The notes under the pieces are model-generated. The model did not search any database. It was not told the DNA's origin and was given only the letters and a program-made list of their open reading frames with translations. A program made the translations under genes and the position numbers. This document shows positions 17,727 through 27,266 of a DNA stretch of 64,000 nt, piece by piece; positions within the stretch are counted from its first letter, which is position 1, and the number at the start of each line of letters is the position of its first letter. This DNA comes from JASJBU01 sp963790775 (GTDB taxonomy: Bacteria; Pseudomonadota; Gammaproteobacteria; Chromatiales; Chromatiaceae): the NCBI GenBank assembly GCA_963790775.1, contig CAWBPR010000005.1, forward strand, positions 434,001 to 498,000, written 5' to 3'.

Positions 17727-19829
17727 TTGAAACTGATCGGCATCGACACCGGCGGGACCTTTACCGATTTCGTGTTGTTCGAAGGGGGACGGCTGCGTAT
17801 TCATAAGGTGCTTTCCACTCCGCATGCGCCGGAGCAGGCGATCCTGCAGGGTATTCGTGAAATGGGCTTGGACCCCGGGGAATTGAGGGTCGTGCACGGT
17901 TCCACGGTGGCCACCAACGCGGCGCTGGAGGGCAAGGGGGTGCGCACGGTCTATATCGGCAACCGGGGGCTGGGGGATCTGTTGAGCATCGGCCGCCAGG
18001 CGCGCCGGGAGCTGTATAATCTGCAACCTGAGCCGGTGGTGCCTCCGGTGCCTCGCGAGCTCTGCCTGGAGACCGGGGCGCGGCTTGCAGCGGATGGCTC
18101 GGTGGTCGAACCATTGACTGATGAGGATCTCAACAGGCTTGCGCAACAACTGCGGTTGTTGCAACCCCAGGCTGTGGCCATCAACCTGCTGTATGCCTAT
18201 CTGGATGAAGGGTTTGAACGGCGGATCGAGGAAACTGTGCCGGATGGAATTTTTACCTCCCGTTCCTCGGAGGTGCTGCCGCAGATGGGCGAGTATGAAC
18301 GGGGTATTGCAACCTGGCTGAACAGCTGGGTCGGGCCACTGGTGGAAGGCTACATTCAACGCCTGTGTGATGGACTGCCTGGCGCCCGGGTCTCGGTGAT
18401 GCAGAGCTCGGGGGAGGCGATTGCCGCGGATCAGGCAGCCCATCAGGCGGTGCGCATGCTGCTTTCCGGGCCGGCTGGAGGCTTGGTCGGGGCGGGTTAC
18501 GTGGCAGCCGCAGCAGGGCGCAGCAAGCTGCTGAGCTTCGATATGGGCGGTACCTCGTCGGATGTGGCGCTGATCGATGGCGCGCCACGGCTCACCCGGG
18601 AGGGACGCATCGGACCCTGGCCGGTGGCTGTGCCGATGGTGGATATGCATACCATCGGCGCCGGCGGTGGCTCCATCGCCAGGCTGGATAGTGGTGGCAT
18701 GCTGCTGGTGGGGCCGGAGTCCGCCGGCGCTGACCCAGGACCGGCCTGTTACGCGCAGGGCGGGATCGAGCCGACGGTCACCGATGCCAATCTGTTATTG
18801 GGGCGCTTGCGGCCTGATGCCTTTCTCGGTGGCAGAATGCAGCTCGACCTGGCTGCGGCGCGCAACGCCCTCAGCCGTCTGGCGGATGCCATGGGTCAGA
18901 CGCCGGAAGCTGCCGCAGAGGGTATCATCCGGGTCGCCAACGAACATATGGCCCGGGCCCTGCGGGTGATCTCGGTGCAGCGCGGCGTGGATCCGAGAGG
19001 GTTTACCCTGGTCTCGTTTGGCGGCGCAGGGGGGCTGCATGTCTGCGCCCTGGCGGATGCGCTCGGCATGCATTGCGCAATGGTGCCGGTGCAGGCCGGG
19101 GTGCTGTCTGCGCTGGGGATGCTGGTCGCCCGTCCTGGTCGCCAGCGGGTGCGCACCCGGCTGGGTCTGTTACAGGAGATCGATGAGCGGCAGGTCGAAT
19201 CTGAGCTGCAGCAGTTGGCGGAGGGTGGTCTGCTTGAAATGCGGCAGGAGGGGGTGCCGGTGGAGCGGATCGAAACCCGATATTCCGTGGATCTTCGCTA
19301 TCTGGGTCAGTCTTATACCCTGAACCTGCCCTGGGTTGATTGCAGGGAGACCGAGGCTGCCTTCCATCAGATGCATGAACTGCGCTACGGCCACCGCATG
19401 GATGCGTCCGTCGAACTGGTCAACCTGCGAGCCGCGCTGGAAGGCCCCGGTTTCGATGTCGATCTGGGAACGCCTGGTGCGGAGACCGGCGGGGTGACGA
19501 GGCAGCGGGAGAAGTTATACGGCCTGGATGAACCTGTACCCTGTTACCCAAGGGAAGATCTGGTGGCGGGGCAGTGTTTTTCAGGCCCCGCCCTGATCAC
19601 TGAGACAGTGGCGACCACCTGGATCGAACCGGGGTGGCGGTGTTGCGTCGACCAGACGGGCAGTTTACTGCTCGATAGAAGGTTAAGCTCAGGCCGATTG
19701 CAGGGCCTCTTGTTCCGCGAAGGCCTTTTCGCTGGCGTGCAGATAGATCTCGACGATCTTATCGTCCGCTATGTAGTCCAGTCCGGCGTCCTGCCAGTTC
19801 TGAATTTCATAGGCGAGGGTACAGCGTAG
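17727..19829 (+). CDS. Hydantoinase/oxoprolinase family protein (HyuA-like)
   Basis: Up to 700 residues from a TTG start (KLIGIDTGGTFTDFV directly after it). ATP-dependent hydantoinase A and 5-oxoprolinase subunits open amide rings using the actin-like fold seen here: GIDTGGTFTD at the N-terminus, LSGPAGGLVGAGYVA and FDMGGTSSDVALIDG in the middle, GAGGGSIARLDSGG and GPESAGADPGPACY after that. No hyuB subunit is adjacent. The last ~48 codons run antisense into the EAL/HDOD gene; deleting one G at 19674 (CTC[G]ATA) gives LLIEG and a TAA at 19684-19686, which is probably the real end. Substrate unknown. Confidence 0.88.
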   Translation: MKLIGIDTGGTFTDFVLFEGGRLRIHKVLSTPHAPEQAILQGIREMGLDPGELRVVHGSTVATNAALEGKGVRTVYIGNRGLGDLLSIGRQARRELYNLQPEPVVPPVPRELCLETGARLAADGSVVEPLTDEDLNRLAQQLRLLQPQAVAINLLYAYLDEGFERRIEETVPDGIFTSRSSEVLPQMGEYERGIATWLNSWVGPLVEGYIQRLCDGLPGARVSVMQSSGEAIAADQAAHQAVRMLLSGPAGGLVGAGYVAAAAGRSKLLSFDMGGTSSDVALIDGAPRLTREGRIGPWPVAVPMVDMHTIGAGGGSIARLDSGGMLLVGPESAGADPGPACYAQGGIEPTVTDANLLLGRLRPDAFLGGRMQLDLAAARNALSRLADAMGQTPEAAAEGIIRVANEHMARALRVISVQRGVDPRGFTLVSFGGAGGLHVCALADALGMHCAMVPVQAGVLSALGMLVARPGRQRVRTRLGLLQEIDERQVESELQQLAEGGLLEMRQEGVPVERIETRYSVDLRYLGQSYTLNLPWVDCRETEAAFHQMHELRYGHRMDASVELVNLRAALEGPGFDVDLGTPGAETGGVTRQREKLYGLDEPVPCYPREDLVAGQCFSGPALITETVATTWIEPGWRCCVDQTGSLLLDRRLSSGRLQGLLFREGLFAGVQIDLDDLIVRYVVQSGVLPVLNFIGEGTA

Positions 19830-20906
19830 CGCTTCACCGGCGACGCCTTTGTGCTCCAGCAGGGCTGTTTTGATCTCATCGGTCAGGGATAACTCTTTAA
19901 CGATATCTGGCATCGGGCAGTCCATCAGCAGATCGAGGATGGAGAGCAGGCCGACGGTGAATCCTGTCTCAGGGGGGCAACCGCCTGCTGTCGCTACCAG
20001 TTGTTTACACATGTGAGCGCGTACCAGTGCCGTGGTGAAATGAGCTTGCGGCCTGTTCTCGAGCCGCGAGAGTGCCAACAGGCTGGCCCAGGCGCGTATC
20101 GGTCCCAGTCCCATATAGATGACAGCCTGGAGAATCGATTCCACCTTGCGCGGCATACCGATGGCGGCTGAATTGATATAGCGCAGAATCTTGTAACTCA
20201 GGCTGGCGTCCTGGGTAATCAGGGCATCGAGCTTTTTAACAGTGGTGTCAGGACTGTTCAGTTCTGCGACCAGGCGCAGGATAACCAGTGGGTTCTCTTC
20301 CAGCCGTCGGCCCTGAAGTATCTTCGGGCGTGAGAAATGAAAACCCTGGAAATAGTCAAAACCCAACTCCAGCATCTGCTGGAACTCCGCTTCGGTTTCG
20401 ATCTTCTCCGCTAAAAGACGCACGCCATGGGCATGGAGTTTGGGTATCTCCGAGCGGATTTTCTCTACGGAAACCGCAGGGACTTCGACCTTGATGATAT
20501 CGACCAGGGGTAACAGTGGGTCCCAGGCGGGATCGAAGGTGTAATCATCCAGGGCTAACTGGTAGCCCTGTTGGGAGAACTGGCTGACGGAGTCGAGCAG
20601 TCGCTGGTCGATGGCAATGTCTTCCAACACCTCCATCACCACCCGATCCTTCGGGAAAGGAAGTTCCGGGTGATCAAGCAACAGGTTGCGCGTGAGATTG
20701 ATAAAAATAAGGTGTGGGCCGGCGATACGCTCGAGGCCGATCTCCATGAAGGTGTTGAGTAATACTTGGGAAGTGGCGCTATCCCCGTCCAGATGCTGGA
20801 TGACGTTACTGCTGTTTTGTTGCCCGCTGCGAAACAGCAGTTCATAGGCGAAGACCTCCATCTTGCGATCGAAGATTTCCTGCCTGCCAATGTAGATATC
20901 CTTCAT
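19689..20906 (-). CDS. EAL and HDOD domain signalling protein
   Basis: 405 residues from the start MKDIYIGRQEIFDRKMEVFA at 20906; I reject the longer 442-residue start because the extra 37 residues run into the terminator hairpin. The N-terminal half is a degenerate EAL fold (YELLFRSG, LLAEKIETEAEFQQMLELGF, DYFQGFHFSRP) lacking the intact EAL catalytic signature. The C-terminal half is HDOD (LRLVAELNSPDTT, LSYKILRYINSAAIG, VIYMGLGPIRAWASLLAL). This is the YuxH/CdgJ architecture, usually a c-di-GMP-related regulator without phosphodiesterase activity. It stands alone downstream of the rpmB-rpmG terminator. Confidence 0.9.
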   Translation of the reverse strand: MKDIYIGRQEIFDRKMEVFAYELLFRSGQQNSSNVIQHLDGDSATSQVLLNTFMEIGLERIAGPHLIFINLTRNLLLDHPELPFPKDRVVMEVLEDIAIDQRLLDSVSQFSQQGYQLALDDYTFDPAWDPLLPLVDIIKVEVPAVSVEKIRSEIPKLHAHGVRLLAEKIETEAEFQQMLELGFDYFQGFHFSRPKILQGRRLEENPLVILRLVAELNSPDTTVKKLDALITQDASLSYKILRYINSAAIGMPRKVESILQAVIYMGLGPIRAWASLLALSRLENRPQAHFTTALVRAHMCKQLVATAGGCPPETGFTVGLLSILDLLMDCPMPDIVKELSLTDEIKTALLEHKGVAGEALRCTLAYEIQNWQDAGLDYIADDKIVEIYLHASEKAFAEQEALQSA

Positions 20907-20992
20907 GTCTTTGACCCATGTGAGATGACTATTGTATTTATCATCTACAGTAAGCGTCCGCGCCCGGGATATATTGATACCCAGGCAGTTAT

Positions 20993-21043
20993 CCTGGGAC
21001 ATAAAAAAACCCGCCATGATGGCGGGTTTTTTTATGTCCCAGG
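20993..21043. terminator. Perfect bidirectional terminator hairpin
   Basis: A 25-base perfect inverted repeat around a single G at 21018. The core is ACCCGCCAT/ATGGCGGGT flanked by A7 on one side and T7 on the other. It would end rpmB-rpmG transcription on the minus strand and could also act on plus-strand transcripts. Confidence 0.92.
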
Positions 21044-21054
21044 TCGCGGAAGGC

Positions 21055-21210
21055 CTATTTGATCTTGGCTTCCTTGTACATCACGTGTTTACGTACCTTC
21101 GGGTCGAATTTCTTCATTTCCATCTTACCCGGCTGATTACGCTTGTTCTTGGTGGTGGTGTAGAAGTGCCCGGTGCCGGCACTGGATACGAGTTTGATTT
21201 TGTCACGCAT
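21055..21210 (-). CDS. rpmG: 50S ribosomal protein L33
   Basis: 51 residues starting MRDKIKLVSSAGTGHFYTTT and ending HVMYKEAKIK, the standard L33 sequence. It lacks the zinc-binding CxxC pairs, so it is the zinc-independent form. A strong GGAGGT Shine-Dalgarno lies upstream on the minus strand. It follows rpmB by 14 bases and is followed by the terminator hairpin. It sits in the large subunit near the E site. Confidence 0.96.
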   Translation of the reverse strand: MRDKIKLVSSAGTGHFYTTTKNKRNQPGKMEMKKFDPKVRKHVMYKEAKIK

Positions 21211-21224
21211 GATTCAGTACCTCC

Positions 21225-21461
21225 TTAAACCTTTTCGCCACGAGCGCGCATTTCGGTCAGCACGCTATCGATGCCTTTCTTGTCGATGATTCGCATGCCC
21301 TTGGAAGAGAGTCGCAGACGCACCCAGCGGTTCTCAGATTCAACCCAGAATCTATGGGTGTGAAGGTTGGGTAGGAAGCGGCGTCTGGTCTTGTTGTGCG
21401 CATGGGAAACATTGTTTCCTGCGAGTGGGCGCTTACCGGTAACCTGGCAGACTCTTGACAT
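21225..21461 (-). CDS. rpmB: 50S ribosomal protein L28
   Basis: 78 residues beginning MSRVCQVTGKRPLAGNNVSH; the ATG two codons further upstream is not used by the family. KTRRRFLPNLHTHRFWVES and VRLRLSSKGMRIIDKKG are the typical L28 core. It is the first gene of rpmB-rpmG. Its upstream region (21462-21592) separates it from radC on the same strand and probably carries the promoter. Confidence 0.96.
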   Translation of the reverse strand: MSRVCQVTGKRPLAGNNVSHAHNKTRRRFLPNLHTHRFWVESENRWVRLRLSSKGMRIIDKKGIDSVLTEMRARGEKV

Positions 21462-21592
21462 GGTCAAAACCTCTAAAAAAATTATCCCTGGGGCGAAAGG
21501 CGCGTATTTATATCAGAGTCGGCCGGATGAGGCAAGTCTATCCGCTTGAGTGGGAGTAATCTGCCATCTGACATAAGGCTGTAATTTTGAAA

Positions 21593-22267
21593 TCACAGCA
21601 TGCCGAGTTCCGCCATGGAAACCGGTTTACCATCACCGATGATGAAGTGATCCAGAATGCGGATTTCCATCAGAGACAAAGCCTCTTTCAAACGTTGCGT
21701 GATGCGTTGGTCAGCTGCGCTGGGTTCCGTTACCCCCGAGGGGTGATTATGCGCCAGAATCAGGGCGGCTGCGTTATGATGCAGGGCGCGACGCACCACC
21801 TCTCTGGGGTGTACGCTGGCGCCGTCGATGGTGCCGCGAAACAGCTCTTCAAATTCTATCACCCGATGGCGATTGTCGAGAAACAGGCAGGAGAAAACCT
21901 CATAGGGGTAGTGGCGAAGTTTGGCTTGCAGATAAGCGCGGGATTCAGCCGGGCTGGTCAGGCTGGCGTGGCGTTGCAGGTCCTCTTGAAGGTAGCGGCG
22001 TCCCATCTCCAGGACCGCCTGGAGTTGAGCGTATTTTGCTGGTCCGAGACCTTTACTGCGGGAGAACCGGGGCAGATCGGCAGACAGCAGATGTCGCAGG
22101 CCGCCATACTCCGTCAGCAGTTCCCTGGCCAGGTCGACAGCTGTCTTGCCGGCAACTCCGGTGCGCAGAAAGATGGCAAGCAGTTCGGCATCAGAAAGCG
22201 TTTCCGCACCTTTTTGCAGCAATTTCTCTCTGGGGCGTTCCTGTGTCGGCCAGTCCGTGATCGGCAT
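21593..22267 (-). CDS. radC: RadC family JAB1/MPN protein
   Basis: 224 residues. The N-terminal helix-hairpin-helix region (MPITDWPTQERPREKLLQKG, LLAIFLRTGV) is followed by the metalloprotease-like JAB fold. The zinc ligands are in LAHNHPSGVTEPSAADQRIT (HxHPSG...D), with the catalytic Glu plausibly in VIEFEELFRG. RadC was named for a DNA repair phenotype that is no longer attributed to it; its function is uncertain. It often lies beside rpmB-rpmG and coaBC, as here: coaBC is divergent across a 167-base gap. Confidence 0.93.
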   Translation of the reverse strand: MPITDWPTQERPREKLLQKGAETLSDAELLAIFLRTGVAGKTAVDLARELLTEYGGLRHLLSADLPRFSRSKGLGPAKYAQLQAVLEMGRRYLQEDLQRHASLTSPAESRAYLQAKLRHYPYEVFSCLFLDNRHRVIEFEELFRGTIDGASVHPREVVRRALHHNAAALILAHNHPSGVTEPSAADQRITQRLKEALSLMEIRILDHFIIGDGKPVSMAELGML

Positions 22268-22434
22268 CCGGGGCTCTCTCCATAACTCATGTCAAACATA
22301 GTGTAGACCAGTGCCGCCGGTTACAATTGTGGGGTTTTAAAGTGAGTGTTTACTCATTTCGTAACCTCAATAGTTGAGAGGCTCCCATCCAATGGGGTAC
22401 TCTTGTCGCCAATAAGTTGTCACATGCGCAAAAA

Positions 22435-23682
22435 ATGATGCCAACCTTGAATAGGAAAAAAATTCTGCTGGGTGTGACCGGGGGCATTGCCGCCTATAAA
22501 AGCGTGCTGTTGCTGCGTGGACTGCAGGAGTCCGGTGCAACAGTCCGGGTTGTAATGACCCGCGCGGCGCAAGCCTTTGTCGCCCCGCTGACCTTCCAGG
22601 CGCTTTCTGGACAGCCTGTCTATACTGAGCTTTTGAGTGCGGAACAGGAATCTGCCATGAGCCATATTGAACTGGCGCGCTGGGCAGATCTGGTGCTGGT
22701 GGCGCCCGCCAGTGCAGACTTCATGGCGCGTCTTACCTGTGGTATGGCCAATGACCTGCTCTCGACCCTTTGTCTGGCTACCACGGCGCCGGTCAAACTG
22801 GCCCCCGCCATGAACCGGCAGATGTGGCTCAATCCCGCAACTCAGGAAAACAGCCAGCGGCTTAGCGCCAGGGGAATTGGCGTCTGGGGGCCGGATGAGG
22901 GATTGCAGGCCTGTGGCGAGAACGGGCCGGGCAGGATGCTGGAGCCGGATGACCTGCTGCTGCGGGTGAAAGCGCTGTTTGCAGCTCAGCCCTTGAATCT
23001 GGTCAGGGTATTGATCACCGCCGGTCCAACCCGGGAGCCGATTGATCCGGTGCGCTTCATTGGCAACCGCAGCTCGGGACGCATGGGCTTTGCCCTTGCA
23101 GATGCACTGCAGAATCTGGGCGCAGAGGTCTGTCTGGTTTCCGGACCGGTGACGCTGCCAACTCCGGTCGATGTCGAGCGAGTGGATGTGGAGACGGCTG
23201 CGCAGATGCACAGCGCCGTGATGCGGCGGGTGCAGGCCTGCGATATCTTCATCGGGGTGGCGGCGGTGGCGGACTATCGGCCAGTCTCGGTGGCTGATCA
23301 GAAACTCAAGAAATCCGGGGAGAGACTGAGTCTGGTGCTGGAACCCAATCCCGATATACTCGCCGAAGTCGCCGCCCTGGAAGAGGGGCCGTTTACCGTG
23401 GGTTTTGCCGCTGAAACCGAACGCCTGGAAGAGAATGCAGAAGCCAAGCGACGCAACAAAGGTGTGGATTTGATCGCTGCAAATCAGGTGGGGACCCGGG
23501 TTGGAGGGTTCGAAAGTGCCGAAAACGCGTTGCTCCTGTTATGGGATGGGGGGCGTGAGTCCTTACCCATGATGTCTAAAGACAGCCTGGCGCTGAATCT
23601 AGTGGAAGTGATTGTAAAGCGGTATCGTGCAGCCCAGAGCCAGAAGAATGAAAAATCGGTTCAGGAATCAATCCCTGAATAG
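22435..23682 (+). CDS. coaBC: Bifunctional phosphopantothenoylcysteine decarboxylase / phosphopantothenate-cysteine ligase
   Basis: 415 residues from ATG 22435 (22438 also possible; an upstream in-frame TTG at 22417 is less likely). It performs steps 2 and 3 of coenzyme A synthesis from phosphopantothenate. The CoaC flavoprotein half has GVTGGIAAYKS near the start, the active-site His in SHIELARWAD and the PAMNRQMW motif. The CoaB half (from ~195) has ITAGPTREPIDPVRFIGNRS and KLKKSG before NPDIL. In related bacteria dut lies between coaBC and algC; here it is missing. Confidence 0.95.
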   Translation: MMPTLNRKKILLGVTGGIAAYKSVLLLRGLQESGATVRVVMTRAAQAFVAPLTFQALSGQPVYTELLSAEQESAMSHIELARWADLVLVAPASADFMARLTCGMANDLLSTLCLATTAPVKLAPAMNRQMWLNPATQENSQRLSARGIGVWGPDEGLQACGENGPGRMLEPDDLLLRVKALFAAQPLNLVRVLITAGPTREPIDPVRFIGNRSSGRMGFALADALQNLGAEVCLVSGPVTLPTPVDVERVDVETAAQMHSAVMRRVQACDIFIGVAAVADYRPVSVADQKLKKSGERLSLVLEPNPDILAEVAALEEGPFTVGFAAETERLEENAEAKRRNKGVDLIAANQVGTRVGGFESAENALLLLWDGGRESLPMMSKDSLALNLVEVIVKRYRAAQSQKNEKSVQESIPE

Positions 23683-23750
23683 CATGCTCGTTATTTGGCG
23701 GCGTCTGTAATGCTCATACTGGAGAAAAAAATTATCTTGGGTACTCAGCA

Positions 23751-26262
23751 ATGAAAAAGGAATCTGAACAGCTGGCCAAAGAAAAAGGTCTGGAAAAAAC
23801 CGGTCACGGATTAGGCTGGTATTGGGTCCTGGCGGTGGCTGGATTGATCTTCATCACTGCCGGCTGCTGGTCCGCCATCTATTTACAGTATGATTCGACT
23901 GAAACTGAATCGCTCAGACGCCAGATTCAGGCAGGCGCTCAGGGTGTGGCCGGCAGGCTCTCCCAGGTGAATATAATCAGGAAAAAAGTGCTTGGCAGCT
24001 TTGCCAGCGAAACCTCGCTCGCGCGGCTTTTTCAAGCGGGCGAGGTTGCGGGGCTGAAGGCCAAAGAGAACGATATACGCCATATGCTGCCCGGGGCCCT
24101 GCGGGTTCGCCTGCTGCCAGTGGGCACCAATCAGCCAGACACCAGTGTGACGCCGCATATGGGATTCGCCTCTATCGCGCAGTTGCGTGCAGCGGAACAG
24201 CGGTCAGGTGTTTTGCCGGCGGAGGTGCATCAGTTTGATACACCGCAGCAACATATCAGTCTTGTGGTTGGGGTGCGGGAACAAGGCACTGGGCCTATTG
24301 CGGGCTTGATTCATGTCGCATTCCCAGTGGATGAACTATCCGTGGCCCTGGACAGTGTCAAGGACTATGGCGGGCTTGTCATGGTGCGTCAAAAGGCGCC
24401 AGACGCAGACCCTTTTGCTTTGGTGCATAAGGGACCGCAAGGCATTAACAATCGGGCGGCGGATGGCAGCCTGCCGATTGACGGCAGTATCTGGCAAGTG
24501 GATTTCTGGGCTTCCCCCAGCCAGCTTGTCAACCTCGGCAAAGGACTGATGCTTACCTCGGGTTTGCTGCTCGTGCTGCTGGTTGCAACGCTGCTGTATC
24601 TCCTTATGCTGGGAGTGCGAAAAGCACTCAAACGGGATCAGCGTAATGTCCTTTCCCTGGTGGAATCGCTGGTGATCGGGCGGCCGCCTAAACGGCATGC
24701 CGCACAACTGGCGGATATGCAGCCGATGTTGGATGTGGTCTATCACCAGATCAAAGAGTATCGGGTGAAGATGGCAAAGATCAACAAGGGTACAGCCTCA
24801 TTTTCTGGAATGGCTGATGCAACAGGTGTCGCGGGTGAACAGCCATTGTCTTCCGGGCAAACCATGCCGGCTGTAGCACCGGAATCCGTTGAACTGCCCG
24901 CCAGTATCTTCCGCGCCTATGATATCCGGGGTATTGTCGGTGAAGCGCTGACCAGGGATGTGGTGAACCTGCTTGGGCAGAGTATCGGCAGTGAGATTTA
25001 TGAGCAGGGTTTGCAGACCATTGTGGTGGGGCGTGATGGACGTGAGCACAGTGAGGAGTTGCAAAGTGCCTTGATTGCCGGACTGCAGGCGAGCGGCCGC
25101 GAGGTGATCGACGTCGGACTGGTGCCCACCCCGGTGCTCTATTTTGCCGCATTTGAACTGAGCATGGATGCCGGTGTGATGGTCACCGGAAGTCATAACC
25201 CCAAGGAATATAATGGCCTGAAAATCATCCAGAATGGAGAGAGCCTGACGCCTGAAGCCATTCAGGGTATACGCCGGCGCATCGATGCCGGGCAGCTGCT
25301 GCAGGGACAGGGGTCATTTGACTCCCAGGAGATAATCCCCGCATACATCGAGCGGATCGTTTCGGATATCCGCCTTGCACGTCCCATTAAGCTGGTCATC
25401 GATTGCGGCAATGGAGCTGCCTCAGTGGTGGCGCCGGAACTCTATCGTCAGCTGGGTTGTGAGGTGATAGAGCTGTTTTGTGAAGTGGATGGTTCATTCC
25501 CGAATCATCATCCTGATCCGGGACAGGTCACAGAACATGGAGGCCTTGCAGCAGGCGGTGATCGAAAATCAGGCGGACCTGGGACTGGCTTTCGATGGTG
25601 ATGGCGATCGGCTGGGTGTTGTGGATTCCGGTGGCAAGCTGATCTGGCCAGACCGCCTGCTGATGTATCTCGCCATCGATGTACTGACCCGCGAACCCGG
25701 TGGAGATATCATCTACGATGTGAAATGTACCCGGCATCTGGCGAATGTGGTGCTTGCCAATGGCGGCCGCCCGATGATGTGGAAGTGCGGCCACTCCATG
25801 CTGAAGGCGAAGATGAAAGAGACCAATGCCTTGCTGGCGGGTGAATTCAGCGGACATATCATGTTTTCCGAACGCTGGTACGGTTTCGATGATGGCCTGT
25901 ACGCCGGTGCGCGCCTGCTGGAGATCCTGGCGCTTGATTACCGCACCAGTGCGGAAGCCTTTGCGGAGTTGCCGGAGAGTCTCGCCACGCCGGAATACAG
26001 TATCCCACTGCAGGAGGGCCAGGGGAGAGAATTGATGCAGATTATTAACCAGCAGCCCGACCTGCCTGGCTCACGCATGCTGAGAATCGATGGGTTGCGC
26101 GCCGAGTTTGAGCAGGGCTGGGGACTGGTGCGCGCGTCCAATACAACGCCATCGCTGGTGTTTCGTTTTGAATCAGATACCACGGACGGGCTGGAGTCTG
26201 TGAAGGGAATATTTCGAGGACTGATGAAAAATGTGGATCCAAACCTCAAGCTGCCATTTTAG
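23751..26262 (+). pseudogene. algC: Phosphomannomutase/phosphoglucomutase AlgC, frameshifted
   Basis: About 836 residues when joined. It has the long AlgC form: a membrane segment (~24-46), a periplasmic sensor-like region, a second membrane segment (~268-288), a linker, then the mutase. Catalytic features are the phosphoserine loop VMVTGSHNPKEYNG, the metal loop GLAFDGDGDRLGVV, the sugar loop GEFSGHIMF and the C-terminal RASNTTPSLVFRFE. The frame breaks near 25532, directly before the metal loop: GTCACA[G]AACATG. Removing the G aligns residue-for-residue with AlgC (DPGQVTNMEALQQ). The enzyme makes sugar-1-phosphates for LPS and exopolysaccharide and is normally required, so a sequence error is likely. 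Confidence 0.88.
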
Positions 26263-26369
26263 GCTTTTATTTTATTGGGGGTTTCCGGAGGCATCATAGA
26301 CTGGCGGAAATCCCGCTGTGACGACCTGATTTCCAAACAACACTATTTTTAGCAGTTAAAGATTAACCG

Positions 26370-27266
26370 ATGACACTCAATTCAGAACAGGCAAGTAATG
26401 TTGCCCACGTTTTACACGCCGCACTACCCTATATTCAGCGTTTCAGTGGTAAGACCATTGTCATTAAATATGGCGGCAATGCCATGGTGGATGAGGCGCT
26501 GAAAGACAGCTTTGCCCGGGATGTGGTGTTGATGAAGCTGGTCGGCATCAACCCCGTGGTGGTTCACGGGGGCGGTCCACAGATCGGTAATCTTTTAAGT
26601 CGGCTGGGTAAGGATTCAGAGTTCATTCAAGGCATGCGGGTCACCGACAGTGAGACCATGGATGTGGTCGAGATGGTGCTCGGTGGACTGGTTAACAAGG
26701 ATATAGTCAATCTGATCAACCGGGCCGGCGGATCGGCGGTGGGGTTGACCGGTAAGGATGGCGATCTGATCCGCGCCAGAAAGATGGTCATCAAAAGTTC
26801 TGCTGCGGATCTGGAAGCGACAGAGCTCATCGATATAGGCCATGTGGGAGAGGTTGAGAGTATCGACGCCAGTGTGGTGGACATGCTGGTGCATGGAAAT
26901 TTTATTCCGGTGATTGCCCCCATCGGGGTTGGTGAGGATGGAAAATCCTACAATATCAATGCCGACCTGGTGGCTGGCAAGATGGCTGAAGTGCTGCAGG
27001 CGGAAAAGCTCATTCTGCTCACCAATACCCGGGGTCTGTTGGATAAGGATGGCGGACTGCTCACCGGCCTCACCGCCAGTCGAGTAGATGAACTGATCGC
27101 GGACGGCACTATCCATGGCGGCATGTTGCCGAAGATCGACTGCGCGTTGCAGGCGGTCAAGTCAGGCGTGGGCAGTTCACACATCATTGACGGACGGGTC
27201 GAGCACGCAGTACTGCTCGAATTGTTTACCGATGAAGGCGTAGGCACCCTGATCCGGCGGCGTTGA
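26370..27266 (+). CDS. argB: Acetylglutamate kinase
   Basis: 298 residues. ArgB phosphorylates N-acetylglutamate, the second step of arginine synthesis. Seen: TIVIKYGGNAMVD near residue 29, the substrate loop VVVHGGGPQIGNLL, GLTGKDGDLIRARK and the C-terminal SHIIDGRVEHAVLLELF. The N-terminal extension (MTLNSEQASNVAHVLHAALP) is typical of arginine-inhibited ArgB forms. Gene order algC-argB-slmA is conserved in many Gammaproteobacteria; the stop overlaps the slmA start by one base. Confidence 0.95.
   Translation: MTLNSEQASNVAHVLHAALPYIQRFSGKTIVIKYGGNAMVDEALKDSFARDVVLMKLVGINPVVVHGGGPQIGNLLSRLGKDSEFIQGMRVTDSETMDVVEMVLGGLVNKDIVNLINRAGGSAVGLTGKDGDLIRARKMVIKSSAADLEATELIDIGHVGEVESIDASVVDMLVHGNFIPVIAPIGVGEDGKSYNINADLVAGKMAEVLQAEKLILLTNTRGLLDKDGGLLTGLTASRVDELIADGTIHGGMLPKIDCALQAVKSGVGSSHIIDGRVEHAVLLELFTDEGVGTLIRRR

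Noticed and set aside
19689..21017. Longer start for the EAL/HDOD gene at 21017
   Set aside because: The extra 37 residues are encoded by the terminator hairpin and its flank; the family starts at the KDIYIGRQ segment.
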